A DNA stretch of 64,000 nucleotides, from assembly GCA_025766275.1 (NCBI GenBank), contig JAFKAC010000182.1, positions 1 through 64,000 of the forward strand, read 5' to 3'. Positions 47,644-59,119 of the stretch are shown here, one piece after another (the first letter of the stretch is position 1; every line of letters starts with the position of its first letter). The notes under the pieces are model-generated. The model was not told where the DNA came from and did no database searches. It saw only the letters and a list, made by a program, of their open reading frames with translations. The position numbers and the translations under genes are program-made. Source of the stretch: Lactarius indigo (Eukaryota > Basidiomycota > Agaricomycetes > Russulales > Russulaceae).

Positions 47644-49576
47644 ATGGTCTCTGCTCTTCGCGCCTCTCTCAAAAAGGTACCATTCTCGTCTTGATTTCTT
47701 TGTACCTTCTAATGGGGCACGTCTAGACCACCTCTCCCTTCGTCCGCTCCGCTGCTTCGGCCCGTTTCTTGTCAACAGCCTCGAAACAGCCCACGCTCAA
47801 GGAGCGTCTTGCGGAGCTCATTCCTTCTGCGCAGGAACAGGTACGCACGTGTCATCCGCGCGAGCAACTCTCTGCTGTGCTGGCATCCGAACTCTGTCAT
47901 TGACGTCACGTTTTCTTGCAGGTCAAGGCAGCGCGCGCTGAGCATGGCAAGAAATCTTTCGGCCCTGTCATCGTTGACCAACTCTATGGGTATGCCTTAT
48001 CTCCACTGTGCTCGTCCTCGTCTGATTCTTGACTGCCACGTCACTAGTGGTATGCGCGGTCTGCCCGCCTTAATCTGGGAGGGCTCGGTTCTCGACCCTG
48101 GTAAGGTCTTCCCGTGCTGCTGTCTCTTTCTTGCCTCTGATGCAAGTCATTTCATAGAGGAGGGCATCCGCTTCCGCGGAAAGACCATTCCCGAAATCCA
48201 GGCGCAGCTGCCCAAAGCTCCAGGTGGTTCTGAGCCCCTTCCCGAGGGTCTCTTCTGGCTCCTCGTCACCGGCGAGATCCCAACAGCTGAGCAAGTTGCC
48301 GAGCTCTCAAAAGATTGGGCTGCACGCGCTGCTATTCCCGAGTTTGTGGAGGAAATCCTCGATAGGTGCCCCCCAACTTTGCACCCCATGAGCCAATTCA
48401 GTTTGGCTGTCACTGCTGTACGTCATTGAGTCGGGAAGCTACCGTCATGTGTGGGCTTACGTATGGTGTCGGCTTAGCTTAACCATAACTCCGCGTTCGC
48501 CAAAGCCTATGCCGAGGGTATCACCAAGAAGGAGTACTGGGGCCCCACCTTCGAGGACTCTATGGACCTGTAAGACGGAATTTTGGGTTCCCACCGTGTG
48601 CTAACACAATACGTGAACACTAGCATCGCGAAGTTACCTAACATCGCTGGCCGCATATACCGTAATGTCTATGGTCGGGGCAAGCTTCCGTCGATTGACG
48701 CACAAAAGGATTACTCGCACAATTTTGCCACATTGCTTGGCTTTGGCGACGACGCTGGCTTTGTTGAGCTCATGAGGCTTTACATCACCATTCACAGGTA
48801 CGTTGGGCCTCTGTATTGAGTTACGTTATATGCGGTATTGAAGCAGGTATTCCAAGTGACCACGAAGGAGGTAACGTCTCGGCGCACACCGGAAAGCTCG
48901 TCGGTTCCGCGCTCTCGGATCCATTCCTTTCGTATGCTGCGGCGCTGAATGGTCTCGCTGGTCCTCTGCATGGCCTCGCGAACCAGGAAGTACTCGTCTG
49001 GCTCACAAAAATGCAAGCCAAGATTGGAGAGGATGCCAGCGACGAAGCAGTCAGGGAGTACGTCTGGTCGACGTTGAAGGGCGGCCAGGTTGTTCCTGGT
49101 TACGGTCATGCGGTGCTTCGCAAGACGGATCCCCGCTATGTCGCGCAGCGCGAGTTCGCACTCAAGCATCTACCAGACAACAAGCTCTTCAAGCTTGTGG
49201 GCCAGATTTACAACATCGTACCAGGTGTTCTGCTCGAGGTTCGTCTTCGCTAGGGTTTTGTGCCAAGTGATACTAGCTTACATGGAACAAACAGGCCGGC
49301 AAGGCAAAGAACCCCTGGCCTAACGTGGACGCGCATTCCGGCGCACTCTTGACCCACTATGGTCTGACGGAGATGCAGTACTACACGGTACTTTTCGGTG
49401 TATCACGCGCGTTTGGCGTAGCTGCGCAACTCATCTGGGACCGTGCGCTCGGTGCTCGTACGTAGTCACTTCTTTTTTTCCAAGATGTTTCTATTAACGC
49501 ATATCATACAGCACTTGAGCGTCCCAAGTCGTATTCCACTGATGCCATCAACAAAATTTTCAAGGACAAGCACTAG
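47644..49576 (+). CDS. CIT1: Mitochondrial citrate synthase
   Basis: Ten exons, 47644-47676, 47727-47840, 47922-47989, 48048-48100, 48158-48417, 48478-48569, 48624-48797, 48857-49238, 49295-49457 and 49512-49576, sum to exactly 468 codons. The N-terminus ([11 protein letters not shown], then [13 protein letters not shown]) is a mitochondrial presequence. Catalytic residues are visible: His in [14 protein letters not shown], His in [17 protein letters not shown] and Asp in [34 protein letters not shown] and [15 protein letters not shown] are typical eukaryotic citrate synthase. It condenses oxaloacetate and acetyl-CoA in the TCA cycle. Confidence 0.97.
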
Positions 49577-50003
49577 ATCCCCCGCATTAGTTTGAGAATG
49601 GGGGCATTTGTGGGGTGGCTTCTGTAGGACCGATGTTACGGTATAACTTCCGGGCGGGGTATGGGACTGTTAGCGTTTGAGCAGCAGGCCAAGCGGCCTG
49701 GTAATGAATTAGTGACGACCTAGAGACCCTTTAATGTTACAACTATGCTTATGGCTTGGTTCCTCACGTTTGAGTTATTGATTGCCAGTGGTTCTGAACG
49801 CATTGAGAGACTCTTCCTGTTGAGACAGACACCGAAGTACAACCATTCGGTCCGGATCATCCGTTGCTAAGGCTGCGTCTATTCCTACCCTCTCTTTCGA
49901 TCGAGCCATTCCGGCGGCACGACCAACTCTCCTGTTCTTCGGTTCGACTACAACAACGCGCGAACGCCAGTACGGGAGGATCCGATAACAGCAAACAGCG
50001 ATC
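49577..50003. other. Intergenic region, CIT1 3' flank and ZNF830-like promoter
   Basis: 427 bp with no coding pattern; the two flanking genes are in tandem. Confidence 0.55.
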
Positions 50004-50879
50004 ATGGCCGATGTCCGCGCGCTACTCAAAGCAAAACGGCAAGAAGCCCGCGTCACCCACCCTTACGCCACCTACAGCGCGAGCGGCGCGTTGCGATGTG
50101 CTGCGTGCGGCGCTGCAGTCAAATTCGCCAGTGCGTGGGAGGGACACCTGGGCAGCAAAGCCCACCGCGTCGCCGTGGCAAATCTAAAAGCAAAGGAGGA
50201 AGCAGCAGCAGCAGCAGCAGAAGCGTCTAGTCGGCTAAAGCGGAACGCGGAGGAGCAGCAAGGTGAAGATGTGGATACGCAGATGGAGGTGGAGGTAGAG
50301 CCGCCTGCGAAGAGGCAGCGCACGGAGGAGCGCGAGCTCGACGCCTCTCGCGCTGCTGCTGCTGCCTTTCCTACAGACTTTTTCTCGGACCCTTCGCGCG
50401 CGCCACAGACGCTGCCAGAAGATGATGATGATGACGACGATAATATGGTCGAGGACGGTGGCGACAAGAGCAGCGCAGCACCAAAGTCCCAGCTCGACCT
50501 CGAGTTGGCTGCGTTCGAGCGCGACCTACAGCAACAGCGCGAGCCACCCGCCGATCCCCAAGAGACGTATGCGCGCGCGACAGTCGCTGCGGAGCCGGAA
50601 CTGGTGCCTGGATTTGAGGGGCTGCCTGGTCAGGCGCCGGGAGGAGGGGAGGAGGCGGCAGCGCCATCGGAGAAGGAACAGAAGGTGTCTGAGGAGGAGG
50701 AGCGCAGGCGTAAACAGCAAGAAGAGCATGAGCTGATTATGGATCGGCTGCTCGAGGAGGAGCGCGCGCAGGAAGAGGCGGACAGCCGCGTTGCAACACT
50801 GAAAAATCGGGTGGAGATGCTCAAGAAGAAGCGCGAGCTCGCAAAGGTGAAGGGCAACAAGGCAGAGGCACGGACCTGA
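50004..50879 (+). CDS. C2H2 zinc-finger splicing-associated protein, ZNF830-like
   Basis: Single exon of 292 codons. MADVRALLKAKRQEARVTHP then YATYSASGALRCAACGAAVK and WEGHLGSKAHR form a matrin/U1-type C2H2 finger (C-x2-C, H-x5-H). The middle is Ala-rich and acidic (polyaspartate) and the C-terminus is a long Glu/Arg coiled coil (about residues 228-290). This order of a single U1-type finger, acidic stretch and coiled coil fits ZNF830/CCDC16, which associates with the XAB2/Prp19-related spliceosome complex. One of only two long intronless genes here. Confidence 0.83.
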   Translation: MADVRALLKAKRQEARVTHPYATYSASGALRCAACGAAVKFASAWEGHLGSKAHRVAVANLKAKEEAAAAAAEASSRLKRNAEEQQGEDVDTQMEVEVEPPAKRQRTEERELDASRAAAAAFPTDFFSDPSRAPQTLPEDDDDDDDNMVEDGGDKSSAAPKSQLDLELAAFERDLQQQREPPADPQETYARATVAAEPELVPGFEGLPGQAPGGGEEAAAPSEKEQKVSEEEERRRKQQEEHELIMDRLLEEERAQEEADSRVATLKNRVEMLKKKRELAKVKGNKAEART

Positions 50880-50985
50880 ACGTCTGTACGCTATATTTCT
50901 GTGTGTGACATGATCGTTCTGTATATGCATCCACCATTCTATGCGAGATTTTACATTATGGGGACTGAACGGTGTCATATTTTTA

Positions 50986-52245
50986 CTACGACTGTTCTAC
51001 CTCCTTTTCCTCGTCTGCTGCTCTGAGTCCGATCCACTGCAGCCAGTCCACGTTGTTCTTGTGCACAATCATGAGGCCCAGAACGACGGGGAGCCACCAC
51101 AGAGAATGCATGAACACCTTGCGTGCGTGGGCATCGCTGCCAAACTTGTTAAACTGCCAAGCCGCGCGGACCCAAATGGCGTTCGGCAAGAGGCTGGTCA
51201 GCGCGAACGTCCACGTGGTGAGCCCAGAGAGCGGGACGAGCGCAGAGCAGATGCCGGTGAGGAGCAGCACATGACGCAGTGCGACGAGCCGATTCTTGCG
51301 CGCGTCGAGCACCGCGAGCATTTGATACCCGCTCTGCGCGTACGCGCCGCGCACGAACTGTGCGAGCGCGTTGAAGTGTGGGAACTGCCACGAGAACATC
51401 AGCGCGAACAGCGCCCACGGCGCGAGCGGGTTCTCAAGCACAGGCACAGTCGTTGTTAGGAGGAACGGTGGGAGTGACACCGCGAGGGGGTGCGCCGCGC
51501 TCGGGATGAGTGTGCCCCCGACGGCCGCCCACCCCATCAGCGGCGGTACGGCGCCGACGACGGCCCCCACCCACGTATTCCACACGGAGCGTCGCTTCAT
51601 CCACGTGTATGGGCCCGCGTAGAGCGCGATGTTCGCCGCGCCGAGCAACGCCGTCGTCGGGTTGCACATCGTCCAGAGGAGTGCGGGGCCCGCGAGGCCC
51701 GTCGCGGCTGCAAAGGCGGCGGCGTGCGCGGGGCTCACGGCGCGCCGGACGAGCGGGCGCCCGCGTGTGCGTGCCATTTGCGCGTCGTAGGGCACCTCCT
51801 GGAGCTGGTTGAGCGTGTTTGCAGACGCGCTGCAGAGCGCCGTGCCTAGTGCCGTGGAGAGCAGCACGGGTACGGTCGTGGGGAGTGGGGAAAGCGCGAC
51901 GCCGGACATGGCGACGAGGACGTTGAAGGCGGAGAGGCGCGATTTGGACAGCTGCGCGTAGATGCCAAGGAGACGGGCTGGGGTGAGGGCCGGAATGGGC
52001 CGGTACGAGGCCAACGGGACAGATTGTTGGGGCGGTGGGGTGTCCGCTGGATGTGGTGGCTCGAGCTCTTGCGCCACTACACCATTGTGGAAGAAGAAGG
52101 ACGAGAAATCAAAAGGTTTCGAACCGACAGTGGTCGAATGAGGTCGGCTCAGGAGTGGTGCTGAATGGCGTATCCGGTAGCACAGCCCTTTGTATGAGGA
52201 CGAAGACCTAGAGACATTGCGCAAAAGCACCGTTCCAGGCAACAT
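50986..52245 (-). CDS. COX10: Protoheme IX farnesyltransferase
   Basis: One exon of 420 codons starting MLPGTVLLRNVSRSSSSYKG, a basic mitochondrial presequence; the in-frame sequence farther upstream has no ATG. The UbiA-type signature NTLNQLQEVPYDAQMARTRG is present, followed by about seven hydrophobic segments and FSWQFPHFNALAQF. The enzyme adds a farnesyl group to heme B to make heme O for cytochrome c oxidase, in the inner mitochondrial membrane. Convergent with the ZNF830-like gene (106 bp between stops) and divergent from U1-70K. Confidence 0.95.
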   Translation of the reverse strand: MLPGTVLLRNVSRSSSSYKGLCYRIRHSAPLLSRPHSTTVGSKPFDFSSFFFHNGVVAQELEPPHPADTPPPQQSVPLASYRPIPALTPARLLGIYAQLSKSRLSAFNVLVAMSGVALSPLPTTVPVLLSTALGTALCSASANTLNQLQEVPYDAQMARTRGRPLVRRAVSPAHAAAFAAATGLAGPALLWTMCNPTTALLGAANIALYAGPYTWMKRRSVWNTWVGAVVGAVPPLMGWAAVGGTLIPSAAHPLAVSLPPFLLTTTVPVLENPLAPWALFALMFSWQFPHFNALAQFVRGAYAQSGYQMLAVLDARKNRLVALRHVLLLTGICSALVPLSGLTTWTFALTSLLPNAIWVRAAWQFNKFGSDAHARKVFMHSLWWLPVVLGLMIVHKNNVDWLQWIGLRAADEEKEVEQS

Positions 52246-52525
52246 AGTCTGTCGCCCGCAGTGGGGCACCTGGTCTTGGTATGAACTATATATTCTGCAT
52301 GATATGGTAGAAATTGACCGACCTTGACTGTGAGACTCGAGTCGGAGTTTGAACAAGCGTGTTTGACACTCACGCACTCGCTGACAGCAACTCGTCCTAT
52401 TTCCCTCCCTCCCAATTCATATTCATCCTATTCGTACAGCGCGCAGTTTATTCCTGTCCATTGCGCTTTAATTATTTGCAGAAGCAATTCTCTTACAGCC
52501 GTTATCCCGCGGCAAGCGTGCTACC

Positions 52526-53917
52526 ATGCCAGGTACACACCTTCTCCCTCCAAACTTGCTCAAACTCTTTGCTCCTCGACCCCCACTCCCATACACACGA
52601 CCCGTCGACAAAGACATCGGACGTGTTACCAAAAAAAATGTCACCGGCGTTGGCTCTTTGCTTGCCTTCCTCAAGGAAGGTGCCATGGCAGGCCTCGCAA
52701 ATGGCAACGCTGAAGGAATGGAAGAAGGCGAGGAGCCCACCTTCACCCTCGCAGAAGAGATGAAACGCCAAGTACGACGCGAGGAACGGAAAAAGAAGAG
52801 AGCAGATGAGTTCCAAAAAGCAAAGGAGTCATGTACGTGCTTTTCGTCATCGTTGACGGTCACCACTAATCGTGTTCATATGAACTCAAGATAAACCACA
52901 GGAAGACCCACAAGCAGTGGGTGATCCTTACAAGACTCTGTTCATTTCCCGGCTTGTGCGTCTTTGGTTCTGTATGTTCACAACCCACAACTGATCACTG
53001 CTTCTCACAGCACAAACAAGCGACGGAAAGTGACCTCCGTAGAGAATTCGAAATCTATGGCACCATTGAAAGGGTCAGAATCGTGAAAGACAAAAAAGGA
53101 CGCGGCAGGGGCTATGCGTTCGTCGTTTATGAGCGAGAACGAGACATGAAAGGTTATTCAGACCTCGCAGTTTTTTTGGTTACCCGGACGTTTACTGACA
53201 CAGCCGGCTCACTCTTTGCTTAACTTGTCTAGCCGCGTACAAAGAGTCAGACGGCCTACATATCATGGGAAAGCGTATCTTGGTCGATGTCGAGCGTGGA
53301 CGCACTGTTCGGGGATGGAAACCACGTCGTCTTGGAGGTGGCCTCGGTGGTCGTCCCAAACCCGTTGAACCTACACCTTCATACGCGCCTGGAGGTGGTA
53401 GGGGTGGATTCCGAGGCGGCTTTGACCGTGGCCGTGGCGGATTCCGTGGAGGCGGTCGCGGATTTGGAGCACGTGGAGGTGGAGGATTTAGTGACCGGGG
53501 AGGCTTTGGTGACCGGGGTGGAGGCGGCTTTCGAGGCGGTGGCGGTGGCTTCAGAGGCAACCGGGATGACTTTGGGGGTCCGCCGAGAGGTGGAGGCGGC
53601 TTCAGGTCGGTATCTGCTGATCGATTTGGTGTTTGCATTGTCTGACGTGCCGTTCTTTTACCAGAGGTAGGGGTGGTGGTTTGGGATACCAAAGTGGAGG
53701 ATTCAATGACGGCCCGCCTCCGGGCAGGTTTGGAGGTCCCTCTGGACCAGGCGCCGGGCCTGGTGGACCAGGTGGGTACGGCCCTCCTGGTGGGGGTCAA
53801 AACTACGGTCCCCCTGGAGGCAGTGGTCCTGGTAGTTTTGGCGGTGACCGAGGATATCTCAAGCGAGAGGGCCCAGGAGGTTTCGACGATCGAGACGCCA
53901 AGCGGCCGCGATACTAG
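52526..53917 (+). CDS. SNRNP70: U1 small nuclear ribonucleoprotein 70K
   Basis: Five exons, 52526-52832, 52891-52955, 53011-53152, 53233-53605 and 53665-53917, sum to 380 codons. The N-terminus [18 protein letters not shown] is the conserved U1-70K leader. One RRM follows: [20 protein letters not shown] (RNP2) and [18 protein letters not shown] (RNP1), then [20 protein letters not shown]. The C-terminus is RGG/Gly-rich and then Gly/Pro-rich, ending KRPRY, rather than the RS/RD-rich tail of animals. It binds U1 snRNA stem-loop I in 5' splice-site recognition. Confidence 0.95.
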
Positions 53918-55773
53918 GTGCTTTGCAATTGCACTCCACCAGGTGTTACTGTAAGTGGGTGGTAGGATATAGCTTCTTCTCTTCCTCTGTCTTTTCTTGC
54001 TTTGCTGTCTTAGCGGCTCGTAAGTATAGCTGGTTGGGCGGTTGTGGATTGTTAGTATCAAAGGCAAGTATAAACTCGCATTGTCTATTTTGACTTTCTA
54101 TTTCCTTTTTGGGTACTCTCCCACTGGTTCCAGCACATTCAATCTAAAAATTGCCGTGCAGAAGAGTTAAATCAGTCCATCAGGATGTAGCATGGACTCG
54201 GAATACAGTGCGAATGTAATCCGAAGCGGTGCATGATGGAAGGATTTGACTTATGATGTGAATGTTGTGACGGTTCCATTCATTCGATGAGTCGATCCAA
54301 CTATCTCAGCTCGGCCAAACTCGGGTTCCGGAAACCGATCAGCGTTCGAACCGCACGAACGATCAAGGGTTCCCATCCAGAAGAGAAGGGGAAGAAGAAA
54401 GAAAAAAAAAAAACTTGCTGTTTTGTTTTGTCGGCGGCCTTGTGTGTTGTTTGCGGAACATGCAACGATGGAGAACAAGTGGATTGAATGGAAGGTGTGT
54501 TCGCCGGGATTGCCCGCTGTGATGATAGGTTCCATCGAACTGTCTTCTGAGTTGCGCACATTGGCCGAGAAAATAGTCCGGCGGTTTGAATTTGAGGGTG
54601 CCCGTCGTCTCTGTCATGTCACCCGATCAGAAAGAACTTGCTGGGTCAGTTCGTGTTGATACCACACGCTAGACACGCACCCCTTCTACCTAGCAACCCC
54701 GGACCCGGTGCCTCTCTTCCCGACACCGACAATCATTTCCTTGTCCGTTTACGGCCCCTCCGCTGTTTGCCAAGTTCCAGGCCCCATTCCCGGTTGCAGA
54801 GAAATCAGCTTCGCGTCCGACCGTGTCAGTAACGCGCCCTCAACGCAATTCGCCCGACCACCTGGTCCCTTCGCTCGGCCTTCCTCTGACGTACGTGCGT
54901 TGCGGCGGTGCTGTCACCCGCAGGAACAACCTCAAACGGGGGCCGTGTTTGTCGAGATCCCTTATCTTGCGCTAACAAACCTAAGTAATGCTTCTTCTCG
55001 AGTCATGGGACTGGGTCGTTCCTCTTCCCCCTCCCCCCCCCCCCCTTTCCTCGGAGCGGCGCACCTTCAGTCATCCCGGATGTGATCGGTCGGGCTCGCG
55101 GTGCCCACGCTCACGCCGCAGCAAACTTTGGGCCAAACGTATCTTTGGAGGTGCCTGCGCTCGGTACGGGGTGAAACGCGAGCGTTCCCTTGCCAGCCGA
55201 GCGCCAAACCCGAGTATCGTTCCTGGAGAAATGAGATCGAACTGCAACCTACAGCGGCTAACCTTCTCAAGCTCTCGACGTGATGCCTTCTTGCTCTGAA
55301 TCTGCAACAGACTCCGTGAGACCGTCCCCTTGCGCCCTTCTCCTTCCGTAACGTCGGAGCCAATGGGCTCTATCCCCACCTGGTACGTCTTATCATCCGT
55401 TCTCGCCTTCCGTTCAGGAGAGATACCGACCTCACACACTCTTCCCCCCAATTGGTCTCGCTACGGTTCCCTTGCATTTTTTTTTTATATTTCGTTGGTT
55501 CAGTCATCCGATCGAGATCCTTTCCCATCCCGATCATCGGTTTCACGCTCACGACCCTGACCAGACCCACTCAGCTGGCACCGCGCAGCTCAAAGCGCCC
55601 GTTTACGAGCCGATTCTCTTCTTTCAACTCTTTTTCTGTTTGAGCAGCTTAATCTGGGGGGGTTGCTTCATCTAGCTTCGTCGATTTCTTCCCCCACTTC
55701 CTCCACCACCCTTTAACTAATCAACCTGGCGGTGACCCTACTGACTCGCAAGCCGGCTTGGGATTTTCCTACA
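53918..55773. other. About 1.9 kb without a recognised gene
   Basis: Short open frames occur, but none has a family signature or consistent splice sites. C/T-rich stretches from about 55300 to 55770 look like a long 5' leader or promoter of the homeobox gene. Agaricomycete developmental regulators often have long upstream regions (inference). Confidence 0.5.
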
Positions 55774-57656
55774 ATGGAACGTGAGTGTTGTTGGGCGCAA
55801 ACACGACGCGACCATCGCTTCTGACGATACGCCTCTCTTATAGCCAGGGACGAGCGCCTCACCAGCCGCCCCCTCCACGTCGCTTCTTCTCAACCCACAC
55901 TAGATTTTTCCTCCTGCTTGAAGCAGGTTCCCAATGAAGATCTCGAGTTTCCAATCACAGAGTCACCCATGTCCTCTCCCCAGTCAGAGCCGATCACAAA
56001 ATCACCCGATACACTACAGGAGTCGGCGAGCAATAGCGCGTTGTCCCCCAGCGTGGACGCCGAAGCCACGTCTTCGCCTGATGTCAACCACCGTCGGATC
56101 TCGACAGGCAGTAGTAGCAGGAGCGCCGGTGGCGAGAGGGAGAAACGAAAGCGGTCCAGGGTGACGCCAGACCAGCTCGTCCATCTCGAGCGATTCTTCA
56201 GCATGGACAGGAGTCCGACGGCAGCGCGACGGCGAGAGATCAGTGAGCTTCTGGGCATGCAGGAGCGGCAGACCCAGATTTGGTTTCAAAATAGGTGAGC
56301 CGTCTTCTCTATGCAAATCGCCGTGCCCACGTTGAAGCTGCGGCCGCGGTGATCAAGACGCGCAAGGCAAAATTACTCAATGGAAAAGGAAAGGGAAGAA
56401 CGGATTCCACGCCCCCCACAACCCCCCCAGACCTGTTTCCTGGTTACGATGCAGACCTACACAGTCTCATTCACGAGAGCGAGCGTGAGTCACTTTATCC
56501 CACGAGCGCTGAAATTTTATTCACCGAACATCGCACAGCCGTTACGATTATACCTTGTACAGACCTCACCATTGGAACCTGGCGCAGGATAGCCACCCAA
56601 GTCAGTAAGCACGACCTTGTCGCCTACGTTTGCGAGTCGCGGAACTGCCTCACCTGGTTCATTCACTCGACCGGGTACGGCTTTAAAATGGAGATACCCT
56701 TCGACACCATCGCCGAGACCGAGTATGTCAATGCGGCGCCTGGCTCTGGCCTAGCCTCATTCTTCCTCACTCAATCCCCCCTCTTCTATCTGGAGGATAT
56801 CGCAACATCCCCCACCGGTGGACCCCCCGTGCGCACCTGGAAGCGCTGTGCGGACTGGACTGAGGGTATGCAGGCCACCAAGGTTCTCCGCCACGATCTC
56901 CTTGGTTCCGCCGTGCAACTCACCTACCTCCTTGGAAAATTCCAATCCTCTCCCGGCTCCGACATCCGCTTGCGTTGTCCCCCGTACGTGCGGCCAGAGC
57001 TTCAGTCGGGACTTTCTTCGGACCAAAACCCTGTTTCTATACCTGCCAGTCTCGGTCTCGGCCTCACGAGCGAGCCGCACAGCTACCGCCCGCCGTTCGG
57101 TGGGAGTGCGATCGATGGGGTGCGAGATAATAACCTGGTGACAGACGTGCCAAAGCGCTACGCCTTCGCTGAGGTCCCCTTACCGCTCAGTGCACCGGCG
57201 GAAACGACCGCGTACGGCGGTGACCACCTTGGAGCCTCGTCACATTCCCACCACCTCGCTCTGGCGGACAGTTCGTCGTCCTCTACGTCTACCGCCTATC
57301 CCCCTTATCAGCTGTCCTCTGCTTCATCCTCGTCGAGCTATCCCGCCGCCGCCATGTCGCTATACCCCATAGACGTCTCCGTTCAAAGGCCACAGTCCCA
57401 CTTGGGCGGCGGCTATGCCCAAGTATCGTCTGGTACCGGACAATCACCGTACGTCGTTGGGCAGGGGCATGGCTATTCTATACCTGCGTCTGCGCCGCCG
57501 TCTCATTCTCATTTCGAACTGGCGCCTACGCCGCCGCCGCCGTCCCTGGTCCCGCAACAGTACCAACGACACCAGACGTCACAGATGACCGGACAACCAG
57601 TGTCGGTGACGCTGCCGTTTGGCAATGGCTTTGATAATAGCGGGCACCATGAATAA
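55774..57656 (+). CDS. Homeodomain transcription factor, Hob1/Phx1-like
   Basis: A 7-bp first exon (55774-55780) and a 63-bp intron lead to MEPRDERLTSRP. The homeodomain reads KRKRSRVTPDQLVHLERFF, then ARRREISELLGMQERQTQIW and FQNR at 56283-56294. After FQNR the frame is lost; coding resumes as RRAHVEAAAAVIKTRKAKLL at 56319. A fungal-specific domain follows: LTIGTWRRIATQVSKHDLVA, LTWFIHSTGYGFKMEIPFDT, FFLTQSPLFYLEDIATSP and WTEGMQATKVLRHDLLGS. The tail is Ser/Pro/His-rich. A 54-bp GT-AG intron (56485-56538) is likely though its removal keeps frame. No GT-AG intron restores frame after FQNR, so this may be a sequence error. Likely a DNA-binding developmental or stress regulator. Confidence 0.8.
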
Positions 57657-58281
57657 TTAGGTACGGTGCAGACGCTGGGCGCCGATATTTTCAGTGTTGT
57701 TGTCCTCCCTCCCTCCCCACTCGTTGTGTTCATGTATTGTTCGTGTCTCCTCATCTATTCTCCTCTGCTACAATATAATATAATGAAAGGTATCTAAACA
57801 CACCAACTGTTTTACAGTAGCACCTGGACATTATCATACACACGGCTACTCATGTCTCACAAAGTTTGTATCTCTGCTGCCGACGCGGACAAATCCGAAG
57901 CTAAAGAGTTATTGGCCCCGTCGTTGCTCTCTATGATTTACTGAACAACTGGGGGGTTCTTTAAGTTACAACTGTGTCAACTGTGTTTTTTTTTCTGAGT
58001 TTTTTTTGGTTGGCGCAACAATCTTGATCGTGGCGGTCGCTGGAGGAAAAAAGCTGAGTGAGGAATTCACTCAGTAACGATTGACCTGAGTGATCATTTT
58101 CATTGGCTAGCCCATTTGGACACGCCTATACACAAAAAAAAAAAAAGTAATGCAACCAAGTTGTACCGATGTCCTGGGCCTCCCACCCGCGGCGATATTA
58201 CTCGCTAAGAACGGAAAGATGCAGCGAGAGATAGAGCCACTGTGCATGGAAACTCCTTGTCCCCCAGAGGGACTAAGCCGT
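57657..58281. other. Intergenic region between homeobox gene and TIM13 3' ends
   Basis: Convergent 3' flanks, 625 bp, with homopolymer T and A runs and no coding frame. Confidence 0.55.
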
Positions 58282-58905
58282 TCAGACCTGTCCTTCTAAG
58301 CGCTCCTTGGTTAGACGCGCTGTGTAGGTACGACTGATGATATTGACTAAAGGACCCGAGCTGTCAGTCAACCGGATGAAATAATTTGCAGGGTGTTCGC
58401 CGCTTACAGGCTTCCATGTAACGGTCAAAACAGCGCGAAAGACAGGTCTGCGCAGCGGCGCGACACACGAAAGAAGCAAAGAAAAAAAAAAGATCAATCA
58501 GTCAGGGGGACGTGTCGAAAGGGGTCAGATGAAGGGAAAGGCCGAGTACTGCACCTCTTCTGAGCTAGATAGAGACGTAGACGGCTTGGTCACGCATTTC
58601 GCGAAACATTTTGTCGTTCGTTTTCTGTAAAGTGGACCGGTTGTTGTTTGTTAGAAACGAACGCCAAGAGAAAAAAGTGTAAAAGTTCACGAACGTTGAT
58701 GAGTTCTTGCGCATTCGCGAGGGCAAGCTCGTTGCCGCACAGAAGCCATGACCCGCCTCTTTGCGCGCGTTGAGATCTTTTCGTCACCATGGAGAACACT
58801 ATATAAGGTTACTCCCAGGGCAGGGAAACGGAAACGAGGGGACATACCTTTGGGTGGTCCCGCATCGGTCGAAGATGAGCCACTGCCGCCAAAGATAGAG
58901 GACAT
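58282..58905 (-). CDS. TIM13: Mitochondrial small Tim chaperone Tim13 (frame interrupted)
   Basis: Starts MSSIFGGSGSSSTDAGPPK (58905-58848). Later pieces encode VMASVR, NELALANAQELIN, CFAKCVTKPSTSLSSSEE, TCLSRCFDRYMEA and FNIISRTYTARLTKERLEG with good intron borders. CFAKC and CLSRC are the twin CX3C motifs of small Tims, which escort inner-membrane precursors across the intermembrane space. Three one-base insertions are needed to explain the frame changes, near 58752-58754 (ggg), 58731-58736 and 58609-58612 (aaaa). Two are in homopolymers, so sequencing or assembly error is likely; a recent pseudogene is the alternative. Divergent from JJJ1 (214 bp). Confidence 0.8.
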
Positions 58906-59119
58906 CCTTTTGGTTGTTCTTTTGCTTTCGACTTGGCGACGTGGTTTTGAGAGGCCAGCAGCACACGGCACGTGATCGCTTCGATTGGTCTCGGGCCGGG
59001 ACGGGCCGGAGGAAGGGGACACAAGATTTTAGACTTCAAGCTGCTGACCAGGGTCATTCGAGTTGACGGCACCCCGCGACGTCTGGCGGAGAGGTCTTTC
59101 CGAATAATTCGGCTACACG

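Noticed and set aside
51490..51849. Forward-strand Arg-rich frames over COX10
   Set aside because: Antisense of a GC-rich membrane-protein exon; COX10 signature lies on the reverse strand.
52246..52377. Upstream extension of COX10 to a GTG codon
   Set aside because: Eukaryotic start should be ATG; the in-frame ATG at 52245 gives a good mitochondrial presequence.
53192..54067. Pro/Arg-rich 291-codon reverse frame
   Set aside because: Antisense of the Gly-rich U1-70K tail.
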